A stretch of 64,000 nt of DNA from Bacteroides oleiciplenus YIT 12058 (GTDB taxonomy: Bacteria; Bacteroidota; Bacteroidia; Bacteroidales; Bacteroidaceae), in assembly GCF_000315485.1 (NCBI RefSeq), contig NZ_JH992943.1, positions 143,594 to 207,593 of the forward strand, read 5' to 3'. Shown here one piece after another: positions 9,389 to 17,755 of the stretch. The translations under genes and the position numbers were made by a program. Within the stretch, counting starts at the first letter, position 1. Each line of letters starts with the position of its first letter. The notes beneath the pieces are model-generated. The model did no database searches and was not told the origin of the DNA. It saw only the letters and a program-made list of their open reading frames with translations.

Positions 9389-9454
9389 CATCATTGGCAT
9401 TGATGGTAGCCATCATTGGCATTGATGGTGGTCATCATTGGCATTGATGATAGG
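9389..9454. repeat. Three tandem 22-bp repeats with palindromic core
   Basis: Units begin at 9389, 9411 and 9433, each starting CATCATTGGCATTGATG and differing only in the last few bases. Within each unit CATCA and TGATG form an inverted pair. The array sits between the promoter boxes and the ATG of the HU-like gene. Confidence 0.9.
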
Positions 9455-9526
9455 CTAAGGATATAGGTATGCCCTGCTTAGTCATGGCATCAACGTAGCT
9501 AAATCATAAAGAAAGGAGAACTCAAC

Positions 9527-9943
9527 ATGGCTTTTTACAAGAAACAGAAACTGAATGGGAAATGGTATCCGAGAGCAATAACCAAAGGTCGCACAGCTAC
9601 AACGGATGATGTGGCAAAACGTCTGTCGCTTATATCTACGGTAAGTCCGGGAGATACGTATGCAGTACTCGTGAATTTGGGTGAAGTTCTGGGCAAACTG
9701 ATGAGTGAAGGCCGGTCAGTACGACTGAAAGGCGTAGGTACATTCTATCTCTCCTGCCGGTCGTCAAGTCAGGGAGTGGACACGCCCGAAGAAGTCAGTC
9801 CCCAGCAAATCACTGATACAAAAGTGCGCTTCATCCCCGAATACAGCCGTGAGCAAAACAACCGAGTGACCGACCGAACCCTCATCGACCCTTATCTGGA
9901 ATGGATAGACTTTGACGAAATAGGCAACAACAGCAACAAATAA
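9527..9943 (+). CDS. HU-like DNA-binding protein (HU-HIG family)
   Basis: A 138-residue basic protein beginning MAFYKKQKLNGKWYPRA. It contains the HU-type core: VSPGDTYAVLVNLGEVLGKLM followed by GRSVRLKGVGTFYLS. The N-terminal strand and the variable tail fit the Bacteroidetes HU-HIG group (PF18291). These proteins bind and bend DNA; Bacteroides genomes carry many paralogues. Its 5' region is unusual in having two promoter boxes and a three-unit 22-bp repeat, which could be an autoregulatory site (inference). A good purine-rich Shine-Dalgarno site (AAAGGAGAA) stands before the ATG, uncommon in this genome. Confidence 0.9.
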   Translation: MAFYKKQKLNGKWYPRAITKGRTATTDDVAKRLSLISTVSPGDTYAVLVNLGEVLGKLMSEGRSVRLKGVGTFYLSCRSSSQGVDTPEEVSPQQITDTKVRFIPEYSREQNNRVTDRTLIDPYLEWIDFDEIGNNSNK

Positions 9944-9987
9944 CCCCTCTTCAAGAGGCTGAACAAGACCAATTTCAACCCCACTAT

Positions 9988-10545
9988 ATGGAAAACCAAA
10001 TCATCGAAAAAGTCGATTTCACCATCGACGAACTGGAACCCAATTACTACGAATGTACCTTCGACAAATGTAACTTCTCCGGCCAGAGCATCGGCAGAGT
10101 TATCTTTGAGAGATGCACCTTCAAAGAATGCAACCTGTCACTGGTGAAAACCAACAACACCTCCTGGCTGGATGTCCTCTTCACCGACTGCAAGATGACA
10201 GGCATCAACTTCACCCTCAGCAACCGCTTCGGCCTGTCCATAGAGTTCCGCAACTGCCTCCTCTCCTACGCCCTGTTCACCGAAATGAAACTGAAAGGCA
10301 CCCGCTTTATCCGCTGCGACCTGCAAAATGCTGACTTCATGGAGACGCAACTCCCCGAAGCCAAATTCACCGAGTGCGACCTCTGCTACGCCTCTTTCCA
10401 CCACACCAACCTGGAAAAGGCCGATTTCAGCACCGCCCGCAACTATGCCTTGAACCCTGCCGCCAACCGCCTGAAGAAAGCTAAATTCTCCCGCTACGGG
10501 TTGGAAGGACTGCTGACAGGGTTAGGAATAGAGGTAGTTGACTGA
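9988..10545 (+). CDS. Pentapeptide-repeat protein
   Basis: The sequence shows A(D/N)LXX-type five-residue repeats throughout: FDKCNFSGQS, FERCTFKECNLS, FIRCDLQNADF, FTECDLCYASF, TNLEKADFS. These predict a right-handed quadrilateral beta helix. The length (185 aa) and central irregular loop are like stand-alone pentapeptide proteins such as the McbG/Qnr group, which mimic DNA and protect gyrase, but resistance function cannot be inferred from sequence alone. It lies 44 bp after the HU-like gene and may be co-transcribed with it. Its last 52 bp overlap the 3' end of the convergent kinase gene. Confidence 0.88.
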   Translation: MENQIIEKVDFTIDELEPNYYECTFDKCNFSGQSIGRVIFERCTFKECNLSLVKTNNTSWLDVLFTDCKMTGINFTLSNRFGLSIEFRNCLLSYALFTEMKLKGTRFIRCDLQNADFMETQLPEAKFTECDLCYASFHHTNLEKADFSTARNYALNPAANRLKKAKFSRYGLEGLLTGLGIEVVD

Positions 10546-11738
10546 CGGGATTCATAAACCAACTTAGGAGCGGGTGCCGTGCAACAAGGCAATGAAACCC
10601 AGAACGTACTGCCTGCCCCCACTTCCGAAGTCAACCCGATGGTTCCGCCCATACTTTCGGCAATAGACTTGCATATGGGCAACCCTAACCCAACTCCTTG
10701 CATGAACGAATTCACCTTCTCGAAACGTTCGAAGATAACTGATTGCTTGTCTTGCGGAATACCACATCCCGTATCCGTCACACTAATCTTGATACCTTTT
10801 TCCGTTACGTCGTAAGCTATATCTATACAGCCGCTTTGTGTATTTTTCAAAGAGTTCGACAGAAAATTATCCAGTATCTGCTTGACGCGCTGCGCATCAA
10901 GTTCCACCATGTAATCCTGTTCGGGTTTATCCACACGGACTTCCAGTTTCCCTTCGCCCTTTGCCCGGCAGTTTGCAGCACTCTCCGCAACAAGGTCCGA
11001 CAGGCAGAACCACGTAGGATATAAGTCGATGTGTCCCGCCTCTATCTTCGAAATGTCCAGAATGTCATCCACCAATTTCAGCAACAACATATTGTTATTA
11101 TGAATCAGGTGGTTATATTCCTCCTTTTCCGCTATGCCCTCCGTCTGGGCCATTATGCTGGAAAAACCGACAATCGCATTCAGCGGCGTACGTATCTCAT
11201 GACTGATATTGGCAAGGAAGGCAGACTTCAACTTATTAGCTTCCTCCGCTTTCTCCTTGGTCTTCTGCAACTCCGTGATGTCCATGGCCGCACTAATCAG
11301 CCAACGGGGTTCACCTTTATAATATAGCAACTGCTTATGCATGCTCAACACATGTTCGCATCCGTCAGACAGCACCAGGCGCTGAGTGGTATCCGAGCAA
11401 CCGGAACGTATCGCCTCATCATCTGTCTGCCTGAAAGCCGCATAGACTTCAGGAGAAAGAGCACTTGCATTCTTCCCGATTAAATCGTCTTGAGAAACAC
11501 CATATAATTCTTGGGATTTCTTGTTCCAAAAGAGGTAGTTACAATCATTCTTAATATCCTTCACCGTGGCCGGAATAGGAAGATTATCCAGCAATTCGCG
11601 CATCAGGAAATTGTCTTCCTGCATTTCTTTCCATTCCTTTACCGATATGCCATGAAGTTTATACAATCGAAAGTAATAGACTACCGCTATTATTGAAACA
11701 ACAAAAGCAACTTGGATTGCTAGACACAATATAGACAT
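10494..11738 (-). CDS. Membrane-anchored PAS sensor histidine kinase
   Basis: One N-terminal membrane helix (about residues 5-25, LAIQVAFVVSIIAVVYYF) is followed by a PAS domain (about 45-160, with NLPIPATVKDIKND). HisKA carries FLANISHEIRTPLNAIVGF with phospho-acceptor His180. The HATPase domain has NFLSNSLKNT, DTGCGIP and GVGLGLPI. There is no receiver domain. The short cytosolic build suggests it reads an internal or membrane-linked signal. No response regulator is adjacent. The C-terminal 17 codons overlap the pentapeptide gene on the other strand and have low-complexity Ser/Pro content, suggesting the stop codon has drifted into the neighbour. Confidence 0.92.
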   Translation of the reverse strand: MSILCLAIQVAFVVSIIAVVYYFRLYKLHGISVKEWKEMQEDNFLMRELLDNLPIPATVKDIKNDCNYLFWNKKSQELYGVSQDDLIGKNASALSPEVYAAFRQTDDEAIRSGCSDTTQRLVLSDGCEHVLSMHKQLLYYKGEPRWLISAAMDITELQKTKEKAEEANKLKSAFLANISHEIRTPLNAIVGFSSIMAQTEGIAEKEEYNHLIHNNNMLLLKLVDDILDISKIEAGHIDLYPTWFCLSDLVAESAANCRAKGEGKLEVRVDKPEQDYMVELDAQRVKQILDNFLSNSLKNTQSGCIDIAYDVTEKGIKISVTDTGCGIPQDKQSVIFERFEKVNSFMQGVGLGLPICKSIAESMGGTIGLTSEVGAGSTFWVSLPCCTAPAPKLVYESRQSTTSIPNPVSSPSNP

Positions 11739-11879
11739 TGTATATACAGATTTTTTGCCATTATAATATTACAAAGGAATAAAATATCACAAAAACAACC
11801 GATATACAATTTGTCATACATATAAAGAATTGTCCTCAACTATATTAAAAAAAGTAATACCACACTGATATACAGAATA

Positions 11880-13616
11880 TTACTTTCTCAATTCTTTCTC
11901 TGTATTCTTAAATTCGGAAGGAGTCATTCCCGTCCTTGCCTTGAATAATTGGTGGAAAGTAGGCATACTGTTGATGCCTGACGCTTCGGCAATGGCACGC
12001 AATGTATATTCAGGATGTTCCTTCAATAAATGCATGGCATAATTCAAGCGGAGATTATTGAGATATCCGTTCAGATTGGTATCCGTATTCTCTTTTATCA
12101 TCCGGGCAAAACGGGTATTGTTCATCTTGACCATCCGGGCAAGTTCTTCTCTCGATATGTCAGCGGACAGATACAGGTTATCCCGTTTGATAATATAATC
12201 CAGTTTGCCGAAGATTATCTTATTCATCTCTACTTCTTCTTCATCGCCATCGGACGCTTCCGACTCTGTCTGCTCCGTCTCCGGGAAAGGTTGGTCTTCC
12301 GACACTCTCTCGGCATCAGCCTGCAAGCGGTTCATCTTCGTCTGCATGGACATCTGCTCGTTGATGCGCTCCACCAGCACTTGGTTCTTACGCTTGATTT
12401 TGCGGTTCTGCACCCACATACGCCACAGGAAGAACAGCGACAACAACGAAACGCAGAGGATGAAGACTAACGTAATGGTACGTATGGTAAGCTGGAAAGC
12501 CTGTTCCGCAATGCGGGCTTCCTTCTCGTTCACTTCGTAAAGGTTGTCCAGTTCCAGCGCGGCATTGGTTTTATCGCGCCGATAGATGCTGTCCGTTATG
12601 GACAGAATGGAAGCACGCAGTGCAGCAACTTTCTCATACTCTTTCAGGGCAAGATAGGCGTCTATCTCCCGTTGCAGAACGCCGACGTACTGAATATTCA
12701 AGGTGTCTTGCCGGCGCATCAGCTCCTTGAAGTCGCGGCAATGGTCGAGTACGGCCTGATACTGCTTGGTTACGAGCAGGTACGGGGTGGCATCACGCTT
12801 ACCGGCAGGAGTGTTATAGGCATGGGTGGACTGGTATTTTTTATGGTACTCTTTCCCACGCTCCACATCTCCCAGCAAATGGCAGATGCGGGACAATTTG
12901 GAATAGACATATCCGTATTGCTGGTCGAGGAAAGCCTCACGCACTTCCGGATTGCCTTTCATTCCGTCCAACAGTTTCTCACGTTGCAGGCCTATCTGCA
13001 AGGCGTCTTCCAGCCGGTTGTCATTAATCAGGTATCCCATCTTTACCCCATAGAAATAAGAGAGCATCGACTTGTTCTTCACATCTTCCGTAGTATCCAG
13101 CAGGGCAATTGCTTTATCGAAGAACTCATACCCTTCGTCTTTTAATGACAGCATCCATTTGTTCTCGCCCATACAGAAAAGCAGCTTACACTCCGCTTCC
13201 CGGTCGTTGAGCCTGCGGGCCAATTCCAGACCTTCAACCGCGTAACGGTTGCTTTCTTTGTATTCGCTCAGGGTATGGGAGAGGTCGGCCAAGGTTATGG
13301 TCATCTTCAACAAGTGGTCAGGGTGGTTCCCGGAGATAGAATCATGTACATAGGCCCGGCGGGCATAGTGGAATGCCGATTTGTCCTGATACAGATGCGA
13401 GTAGACCATGCTACGCAAACCATCCACCATGTATATGGGTAACGCTTGCTTTGTTTCAGCTTCGTTCAGCAGTTGCAACGCGCGTTTCGGCTCATCCATA
13501 TAGATGTCCGCGATATACTGTTCCGTATATATATCCTTTGTTCCTTTATCTCCGCTTGCCAAGGCAGATACCGGCAGAAAGCCTAACAAGAGGAGACATA
13601 TATAGAAATGTCTCAT
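11880..13616 (-). CDS. TPR-containing membrane-anchored AraC-family regulator
   Basis: A signal peptide (MRHFYICLLLLGFLPVSALA) leads into a periplasmic TPR-like helical region (about residues 35-370). A single membrane helix follows (ITLVFILCVSLLSLFFLWRMW), then a charged coiled coil and a C-terminal AraC-type double helix-turn-helix (about 475-575, with RAIAEASGINSMPTFHQLFK and GMTPSEF). This layout is typical of Bacteroidetes one-component regulators that sense outside the inner membrane and bind DNA from it. It is the last gene of a tight operon with the metal ATPase and a Fur-family repressor (4 bp gap), which points to a role in metal or envelope stress; the ligand is unknown. Confidence 0.92.
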   Translation of the reverse strand: MRHFYICLLLLGFLPVSALASGDKGTKDIYTEQYIADIYMDEPKRALQLLNEAETKQALPIYMVDGLRSMVYSHLYQDKSAFHYARRAYVHDSISGNHPDHLLKMTITLADLSHTLSEYKESNRYAVEGLELARRLNDREAECKLLFCMGENKWMLSLKDEGYEFFDKAIALLDTTEDVKNKSMLSYFYGVKMGYLINDNRLEDALQIGLQREKLLDGMKGNPEVREAFLDQQYGYVYSKLSRICHLLGDVERGKEYHKKYQSTHAYNTPAGKRDATPYLLVTKQYQAVLDHCRDFKELMRRQDTLNIQYVGVLQREIDAYLALKEYEKVAALRASILSITDSIYRRDKTNAALELDNLYEVNEKEARIAEQAFQLTIRTITLVFILCVSLLSLFFLWRMWVQNRKIKRKNQVLVERINEQMSMQTKMNRLQADAERVSEDQPFPETEQTESEASDGDEEEVEMNKIIFGKLDYIIKRDNLYLSADISREELARMVKMNNTRFARMIKENTDTNLNGYLNNLRLNYAMHLLKEHPEYTLRAIAEASGINSMPTFHQLFKARTGMTPSEFKNTEKELRK

Positions 13617-13620
13617 ACGT

Positions 13621-14058
13621 TCAATCGTCTGTGTCTATTCCCTTATGGACTGCGCAGTCGGCGCAAATCCCTTTGATTACATAATTAATTCCCGTCTGCA
13701 TGAATCCCTCCGGAAGCGTGACTGACGGGGCGTGCACACTCCGGATGCAATAGGTTTTATGACAATGTTCGCAATAGAAGTGCATGTGCTGGTCTTCCAC
13801 CGTACACATGCAGCAGTCTTCGCAAACGGCATACTTCAATGAACCACTTCCATCGTCCACACCATGTATCAGGTGGTGGGAAAGGAACAGGGTCAGTGTC
13901 CGGAAAATAGTGGATTTATCAACCGTATCGAGTTTCTCTTCCAAATCTGCCATGGACACAGCCCGCCTCATCTCCATCATGGTGCGGAGAATCAACAGCC
14001 TCATCGCTGTAGGTTTGATATCCCGAAGGGACAATTTATGTAGATATACGTCTTTCAT
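13621..14058 (-). CDS. Fur-family metal-responsive repressor
   Basis: A 145-residue protein with the Fur winged helix (RLLILRTMMEMRRAVSMADL, DKSTIFRTLTLF) and a dimerisation half rich in metal ligands (HMHFYCEHCHKTYC and a C-terminal CADC). The pair of CxxC motifs is the structural zinc site of Fur, Zur and PerR proteins. Additional cysteines (CEDCCMC) lie between them. It lies 5 bp downstream of a Zn/Cd-type ATPase and 4 bp upstream of the TPR-AraC gene, so it probably controls this operon. The 15-bp palindrome at the operon promoter is a candidate operator. Subtype (Zur, Fur or other) cannot be fixed from sequence. Confidence 0.9.
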   Translation of the reverse strand: MKDVYLHKLSLRDIKPTAMRLLILRTMMEMRRAVSMADLEEKLDTVDKSTIFRTLTLFLSHHLIHGVDDGSGSLKYAVCEDCCMCTVEDQHMHFYCEHCHKTYCIRSVHAPSVTLPEGFMQTGINYVIKGICADCAVHKGIDTDD

Positions 14059-14063
14059 ACTAC

Positions 14064-16013
14064 TCAGAACTTCTTACCTAATATGCGGACCGAATTGAGA
14101 ACAACCAGCAAAGCCACTCCGACATCGGCAAACACCGCCGCCCATAGTGTGGCAAAGCCAAAGGCGCCCGCAATCAGAACCAATATTTTCACGGTGATAG
14201 CACCGATAATATTTTGCATCACAATCCGTCTTGTGGCCCGTCCGATGGAAATGGCTGTCGCCACCCGCGACGGTTGGTCGGTCTGGATAACTACATCTGC
14301 ACTTTCGATAGCGGCATCCGAACCCAGCCCTCCCATCGCAATCCCCACATCACTGAGAGCCAGTACGGGAGCGTCATTCATACCATCGCCCACAAAGGCT
14401 ACGGACACGTCCGGGGCAGAATTGAGCTGTTCCAGATGGACGGCTTTATCTTCGGGAAGCAGGTCACCGTAAGCCTTATCAATGCCCAATTCTGCGGCAA
14501 AGATATCAACAATCTCCTGTTTATCACCAGATAACATTTGAATATTATCTATTTTTAAAGCCTTTAATTTTTTTATAGCATCCGTGGCATCCTCCTTCAG
14601 AGTGTCCGAAAGCAGCAGACAACCGGCATACCGCCCGTCGACGGCACAGACTACGACAGTGGCTACACAGTCTGTCAGTTCTTCGGGTACGGATATCTTG
14701 CGGTCCTTCAACAGGCGGATGTTGCCGACAAGGGCTTTGCGGCTCCCTACTTCGGCCTCCAGACCATAGCCTGCCAGTTCATTCAATGTAGTTACTTCCA
14801 GAGGTTCTACACCCCGTTCGGCTGCGAAGCGGGCAACGGCTTGTGCCACAGGATGGGTGCTCTTCTTTTCTACGGACAGCACCAGGCGCAGCAATTCATC
14901 TTCCGGAAGACCTGCCGCCTGTATGGATGTCACGCTGAAACTGCCGGTGGTCAGCGTACCCGTTTTGTCGAAGACGATGGCATTCACGCGGGTAATGGCA
15001 TCCAGATAATTACTTCCCTTAAACAGGATACCCATACGGGAGGCCGCCCCTATTCCTCCGAAATAGCCCAACGGGATACTGATAATCAGTGCGCACGGGC
15101 AGGATATTACGAGAAACACCAGGCCACGATAGAGCCAATCGTTGAACACATAGTCGAAGCCCGGATGCACCGCCGCAACAAGTGCGGGAAGGGCTACTAT
15201 CAGGACAGCCAGAAGCACGACTATCGGTGTATAGATGCGGGCAAACCGCCGGATGAATAGTTCGGCAGGCGCTTTCCGCTCTGCTGCGTCCTGTACAAGG
15301 TTAAGGATGCGTGCCAGCGTGCTGTGGTCGTAAGGTTTCGTCACCAGTATGCGCACTGCCTGTCCGCTGACAATCATACCGGCAAGGACATCACCGCCTG
15401 CGGAAACATTGCGGGGCATGCTCTCCCCGGTCAGCGCCGAAGTATCGAAAACGGCCTGCGGGTTTTGCAGAGTTCCGTCCAGAGGGACACGTTCGCCTGG
15501 TTTTACTTCAATGGTTTCTCCCACATTGACGTCACGGGGAGAGACGGTGCGGAGCGTGTTTTCACGATACACATCCACCCGTTCGGGACGCACATCGAGC
15601 AGGCCACGGATATTGCGGGTAGCCTGGTTCACGGCTTTATCCTGCAACATCTCTCCTAAAGTATAGAGCAGCATCACGGCAAGCGCTTCCGGATATTCTC
15701 CGATATAGAATGCTCCGAGGGAAGCTAAGGCCATCAGGGAGAATTCATTGAACCAGTCTTTCCGCAAGATGCCCTCCCATGCTTCGCGCATCACAGGAAG
15801 TCCCACGGGCAGGAAGCCCAGCAGGAACCAGCAGAATTCAACCACCGGATGGCTGAACCATCCCCATTCCTGATGCTGGAAGATGATACCTAAAATAAGG
15901 AATATACCTGATAACACCGGAGCTCCTATCTTACGGATCATAGATTGCTCTTTCTCTTTGCTTTGCGGAGAGGTATGTGTATGTGCACAACAACACTGAC
16001 ATTTTGTTTCCAT
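14064..16013 (-). CDS. P1B-type heavy-metal-translocating ATPase (Zn/Cd/Pb type)
   Basis: This is a full P-type ATPase: a TGES actuator loop, metal-binding CPC in SCPCAL (Cys305), phosphorylation motif DKTGT (Asp349), the HP motif in THPVAQA and GDGMNDAP in the hinge. The conserved Lys in the penultimate helix (AITVKIL) and Asp in the last helix (FADVGVAL) mark the P1B-2 group of ZntA/CadA, which exports Zn2+, Cd2+ and Pb2+ from the cytosol. There is no N-terminal HMA domain. A short Cys/His-rich leader (CQCCCAHTHT) may bind metal instead. First gene of the operon with the Fur-family and TPR-AraC regulators. Confidence 0.94.
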   Translation of the reverse strand: METKCQCCCAHTHTSPQSKEKEQSMIRKIGAPVLSGIFLILGIIFQHQEWGWFSHPVVEFCWFLLGFLPVGLPVMREAWEGILRKDWFNEFSLMALASLGAFYIGEYPEALAVMLLYTLGEMLQDKAVNQATRNIRGLLDVRPERVDVYRENTLRTVSPRDVNVGETIEVKPGERVPLDGTLQNPQAVFDTSALTGESMPRNVSAGGDVLAGMIVSGQAVRILVTKPYDHSTLARILNLVQDAAERKAPAELFIRRFARIYTPIVVLLAVLIVALPALVAAVHPGFDYVFNDWLYRGLVFLVISCPCALIISIPLGYFGGIGAASRMGILFKGSNYLDAITRVNAIVFDKTGTLTTGSFSVTSIQAAGLPEDELLRLVLSVEKKSTHPVAQAVARFAAERGVEPLEVTTLNELAGYGLEAEVGSRKALVGNIRLLKDRKISVPEELTDCVATVVVCAVDGRYAGCLLLSDTLKEDATDAIKKLKALKIDNIQMLSGDKQEIVDIFAAELGIDKAYGDLLPEDKAVHLEQLNSAPDVSVAFVGDGMNDAPVLALSDVGIAMGGLGSDAAIESADVVIQTDQPSRVATAISIGRATRRIVMQNIIGAITVKILVLIAGAFGFATLWAAVFADVGVALLVVLNSVRILGKKF

Positions 16014-16041
16014 AATCTGAATCTTATTATTTTGTCCGGTG

Positions 16042-16076
16042 CAAAGGTAAGAGATGAGGAGTGCAACCGGGTTGCA
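16042..16076 (-). promoter_or_regulatory. Promoter of the metal operon with overlapping 15-bp palindrome
   Basis: On the minus strand TACCTTTG (plus-strand CAAAGGTA, 16042-16049) fits the -7 consensus upstream of the ATPase start. The palindrome TGCAACC-G-GGTTGCA (16062-16076) sits exactly where the -33 box should be. Binding there would block RNA polymerase, so it is a candidate operator for the Fur-family protein encoded in the operon. It does not resemble the classic AT-rich Fur box. Confidence 0.55.
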
Positions 16077-16082
16077 AAAGGC

Positions 16083-16964
16083 TTATACTTTTTCTTTCGG
16101 GCAAGCGAAAGAAAAAGTATCAAAAAGAAAGTACGCCGCTTCCCAACCGATAATCGCATTCTTCCGCACTTCTCCCCAATGGTAATTTCCTATATCCCCG
16201 GTAGATTTTATCACGCGATGGCAAGGTATCAGGAAAGCAACCGGATTTCTCCCGATAGCCGTCCCTACGGCTCTGCAAGCCCCTTCATGTCCCGATTTCA
16301 TTGCCAGGTCGGCATAAGTAGTCAAACCACCCGCCGGAATTTTCAATAACGTCTCCCATACTTTCAACTGGAATGGAGTGCCTTTTAAGTGAAGTTTAAT
16401 TTCATCCGGTTTACTCCAATCCCGATTAAAGACAGAGAGAGCATCTTCCTGTTTCCCGTCGAGACTTTTTTCATAGACAGCATTAGGAAAAAGCTGTTTC
16501 AAAGAACCCAATGCCTCCTCCTCCCCTTCATCCACAAAAGCGAGATGGCAGATTCCCTTATCAGTAGAAGCAACAATCACCTGACCGAACGGAGTGTCAG
16601 CAAAAGAATAGTTGATATGGAGAGCCTGACCACCGTTTTTATATTCCCCCGGCGTCATCCCCTCGATGTTGACAAACAAATCATACAGACGTCCCGTCCC
16701 CGACAAACCAACCTCACAAGCTGTATCGAAAAGTGAAGCATGCGTCTGTTTCAGAATACGCTTGGCATACTCAATATTCAAATATTGCAGGAAACCCTTC
16801 GGACTTATCCCTGCCCACTCCTGAAACATCCGTTGGAAATGAGCCGGACTCATATTTACATGCCCGGCTATCGTCTCCAACCGGGGCTGTTCCTGCCTAT
16901 TCTCCTTGATAAAGCGAATGGCAGCAGCAATGCGTTCGTAATTCAATTCCTGTTGTCGCTTCAT
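16083..16964 (-). CDS. Ada-like AraC-type regulator fused to O6-alkylguanine-DNA methyltransferase
   Basis: The N-terminal AraC helix-turn-helix (about residues 10-105, HVNMSPAHFQRMFQEWAGISP) is joined to a methyltransferase domain. Its IPCHRVI motif gives acceptor Cys248 and is followed by the usual GNYHWG. The Ada N-terminal zinc domain that removes phosphotriester methyl groups is absent, so it is the short Ada type. It removes O6-alkyl groups from guanine by suicide transfer and probably regulates repair genes. The protein should end near GWEAA. Here about 16 extra residues (YFLFDTFSFACPKEKV) are encoded by a terminator-like hairpin. It follows the Ogt-type gene by 41 bp. Confidence 0.92.
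   Translation of the reverse strand: MKRQQELNYERIAAAIRFIKENRQEQPRLETIAGHVNMSPAHFQRMFQEWAGISPKGFLQYLNIEYAKRILKQTHASLFDTACEVGLSGTGRLYDLFVNIEGMTPGEYKNGGQALHINYSFADTPFGQVIVASTDKGICHLAFVDEGEEEALGSLKQLFPNAVYEKSLDGKQEDALSVFNRDWSKPDEIKLHLKGTPFQLKVWETLLKIPAGGLTTYADLAMKSGHEGACRAVGTAIGRNPVAFLIPCHRVIKSTGDIGNYHWGEVRKNAIIGWEAAYFLFDTFSFACPKEKV
16085..16120. terminator. 15-bp inverted repeat inside the 3' end of the Ada-like gene
   Basis: ATACTTTTTCTTTCG (16085-16099) and CGAAAGAAAAAGTAT (16106-16120) pair perfectly around a 6-nt loop. Read on the minus strand it forms a stem at the end of the leftward Ada-like transcript, overlapping its last codons. It looks like a terminator or a terminator-like repeat that was captured as coding sequence. 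Confidence 0.6.
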
Positions 16965-17005
16965 TTAGGCAAAGGGATTATGGCAAAGCCTTATTAATAA
17001 AAGAA

Positions 17006-17533
17006 TCATAGCAAAGACACCGCCGATATCTCCAGTTCCAGCAAGAACTGTTTGGCAGGAAGCCCCCCGCCATACCCCGTCAGCTTCCGATTACTGCCGA
17101 TGACACGGTGGCAAGGCACAAATATGGAAATAGGATTCGCCCCATTCGATGCCGCCACGGCACGGACAGCCTTGGGATTCCCCAACTTCCGGGACAGTTC
17201 TCCATACGATACCGTCGTCCCATAGGGAATATTCAACAGCTCATGCCACACAGACTTCTGAAACTCCGTCCCTACAAAGAGTAGCGGCACACTGAACGTA
17301 GTCCGTTTACCCGCAAAGTATTCATCCAGTTGGGTAACGGCTTGCGCCGTCACTTCCGAACTACCTGTTTCATAACCGGCATGCAGTCCATCCTGCATCC
17401 TCTTGTCAATGATACCTCTACGTTTTTCATCCACCCAGTCGCACATACAGAGCTTATCTCCGAAAGAGCCAAGTATCAACTCTCCACATGGGGATTGATA
17501 ATGTTGTATCAGAATTGTATCTATCGCCATCAT
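17006..17533 (-). CDS. ogt: Methylated-DNA--protein-cysteine S-methyltransferase (Ogt type)
   Basis: A 175-residue protein with a short N-terminal beta domain (SPCGELILGSFGDKLC) and the C-terminal methyltransferase core: SVWHELLNIPYGTTVSYGEL, then FVPCHRVIGS with acceptor Cys141, then LTGYGGG. It transfers O6-methyl or alkyl groups from guanine, and O4 groups from thymine, to its own cysteine. Two adjacent ATG codons are available and the first is used here. It precedes the Ada-like fusion gene in the same direction, giving a two-gene alkylation-repair unit with redundant acceptor domains. Confidence 0.92.
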   Translation of the reverse strand: MMAIDTILIQHYQSPCGELILGSFGDKLCMCDWVDEKRRGIIDKRMQDGLHAGYETGSSEVTAQAVTQLDEYFAGKRTTFSVPLLFVGTEFQKSVWHELLNIPYGTTVSYGELSRKLGNPKAVRAVAASNGANPISIFVPCHRVIGSNRKLTGYGGGLPAKQFLLELEISAVSLL

Positions 17534-17755
17534 ACACGTTTTTTGATTTTATTCTTGTTCAGCATACAAACATACGGACTTTACACATGAAAAACGACCC
17601 GAAACATGCGAAAATCACTTCCACAGTCCTATTTTTCCTTTTTCGACAAGTATCAGTACTTAGAAGATTAAACATTCCCTAAAAGAATGCCGTCCGTAAA
17701 ACTTCTTTCACAGAAAGACAGTTGTTATCATATAAACCCTAAAAAAACGAACAAC

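Noticed and set aside
9988-10545. Plasmid-type quinolone-resistance (Qnr) gene
   Set aside because: Pentapeptide pattern alone is not specific; length and loop features do not match Qnr closely, and the chromosomal context is ordinary.
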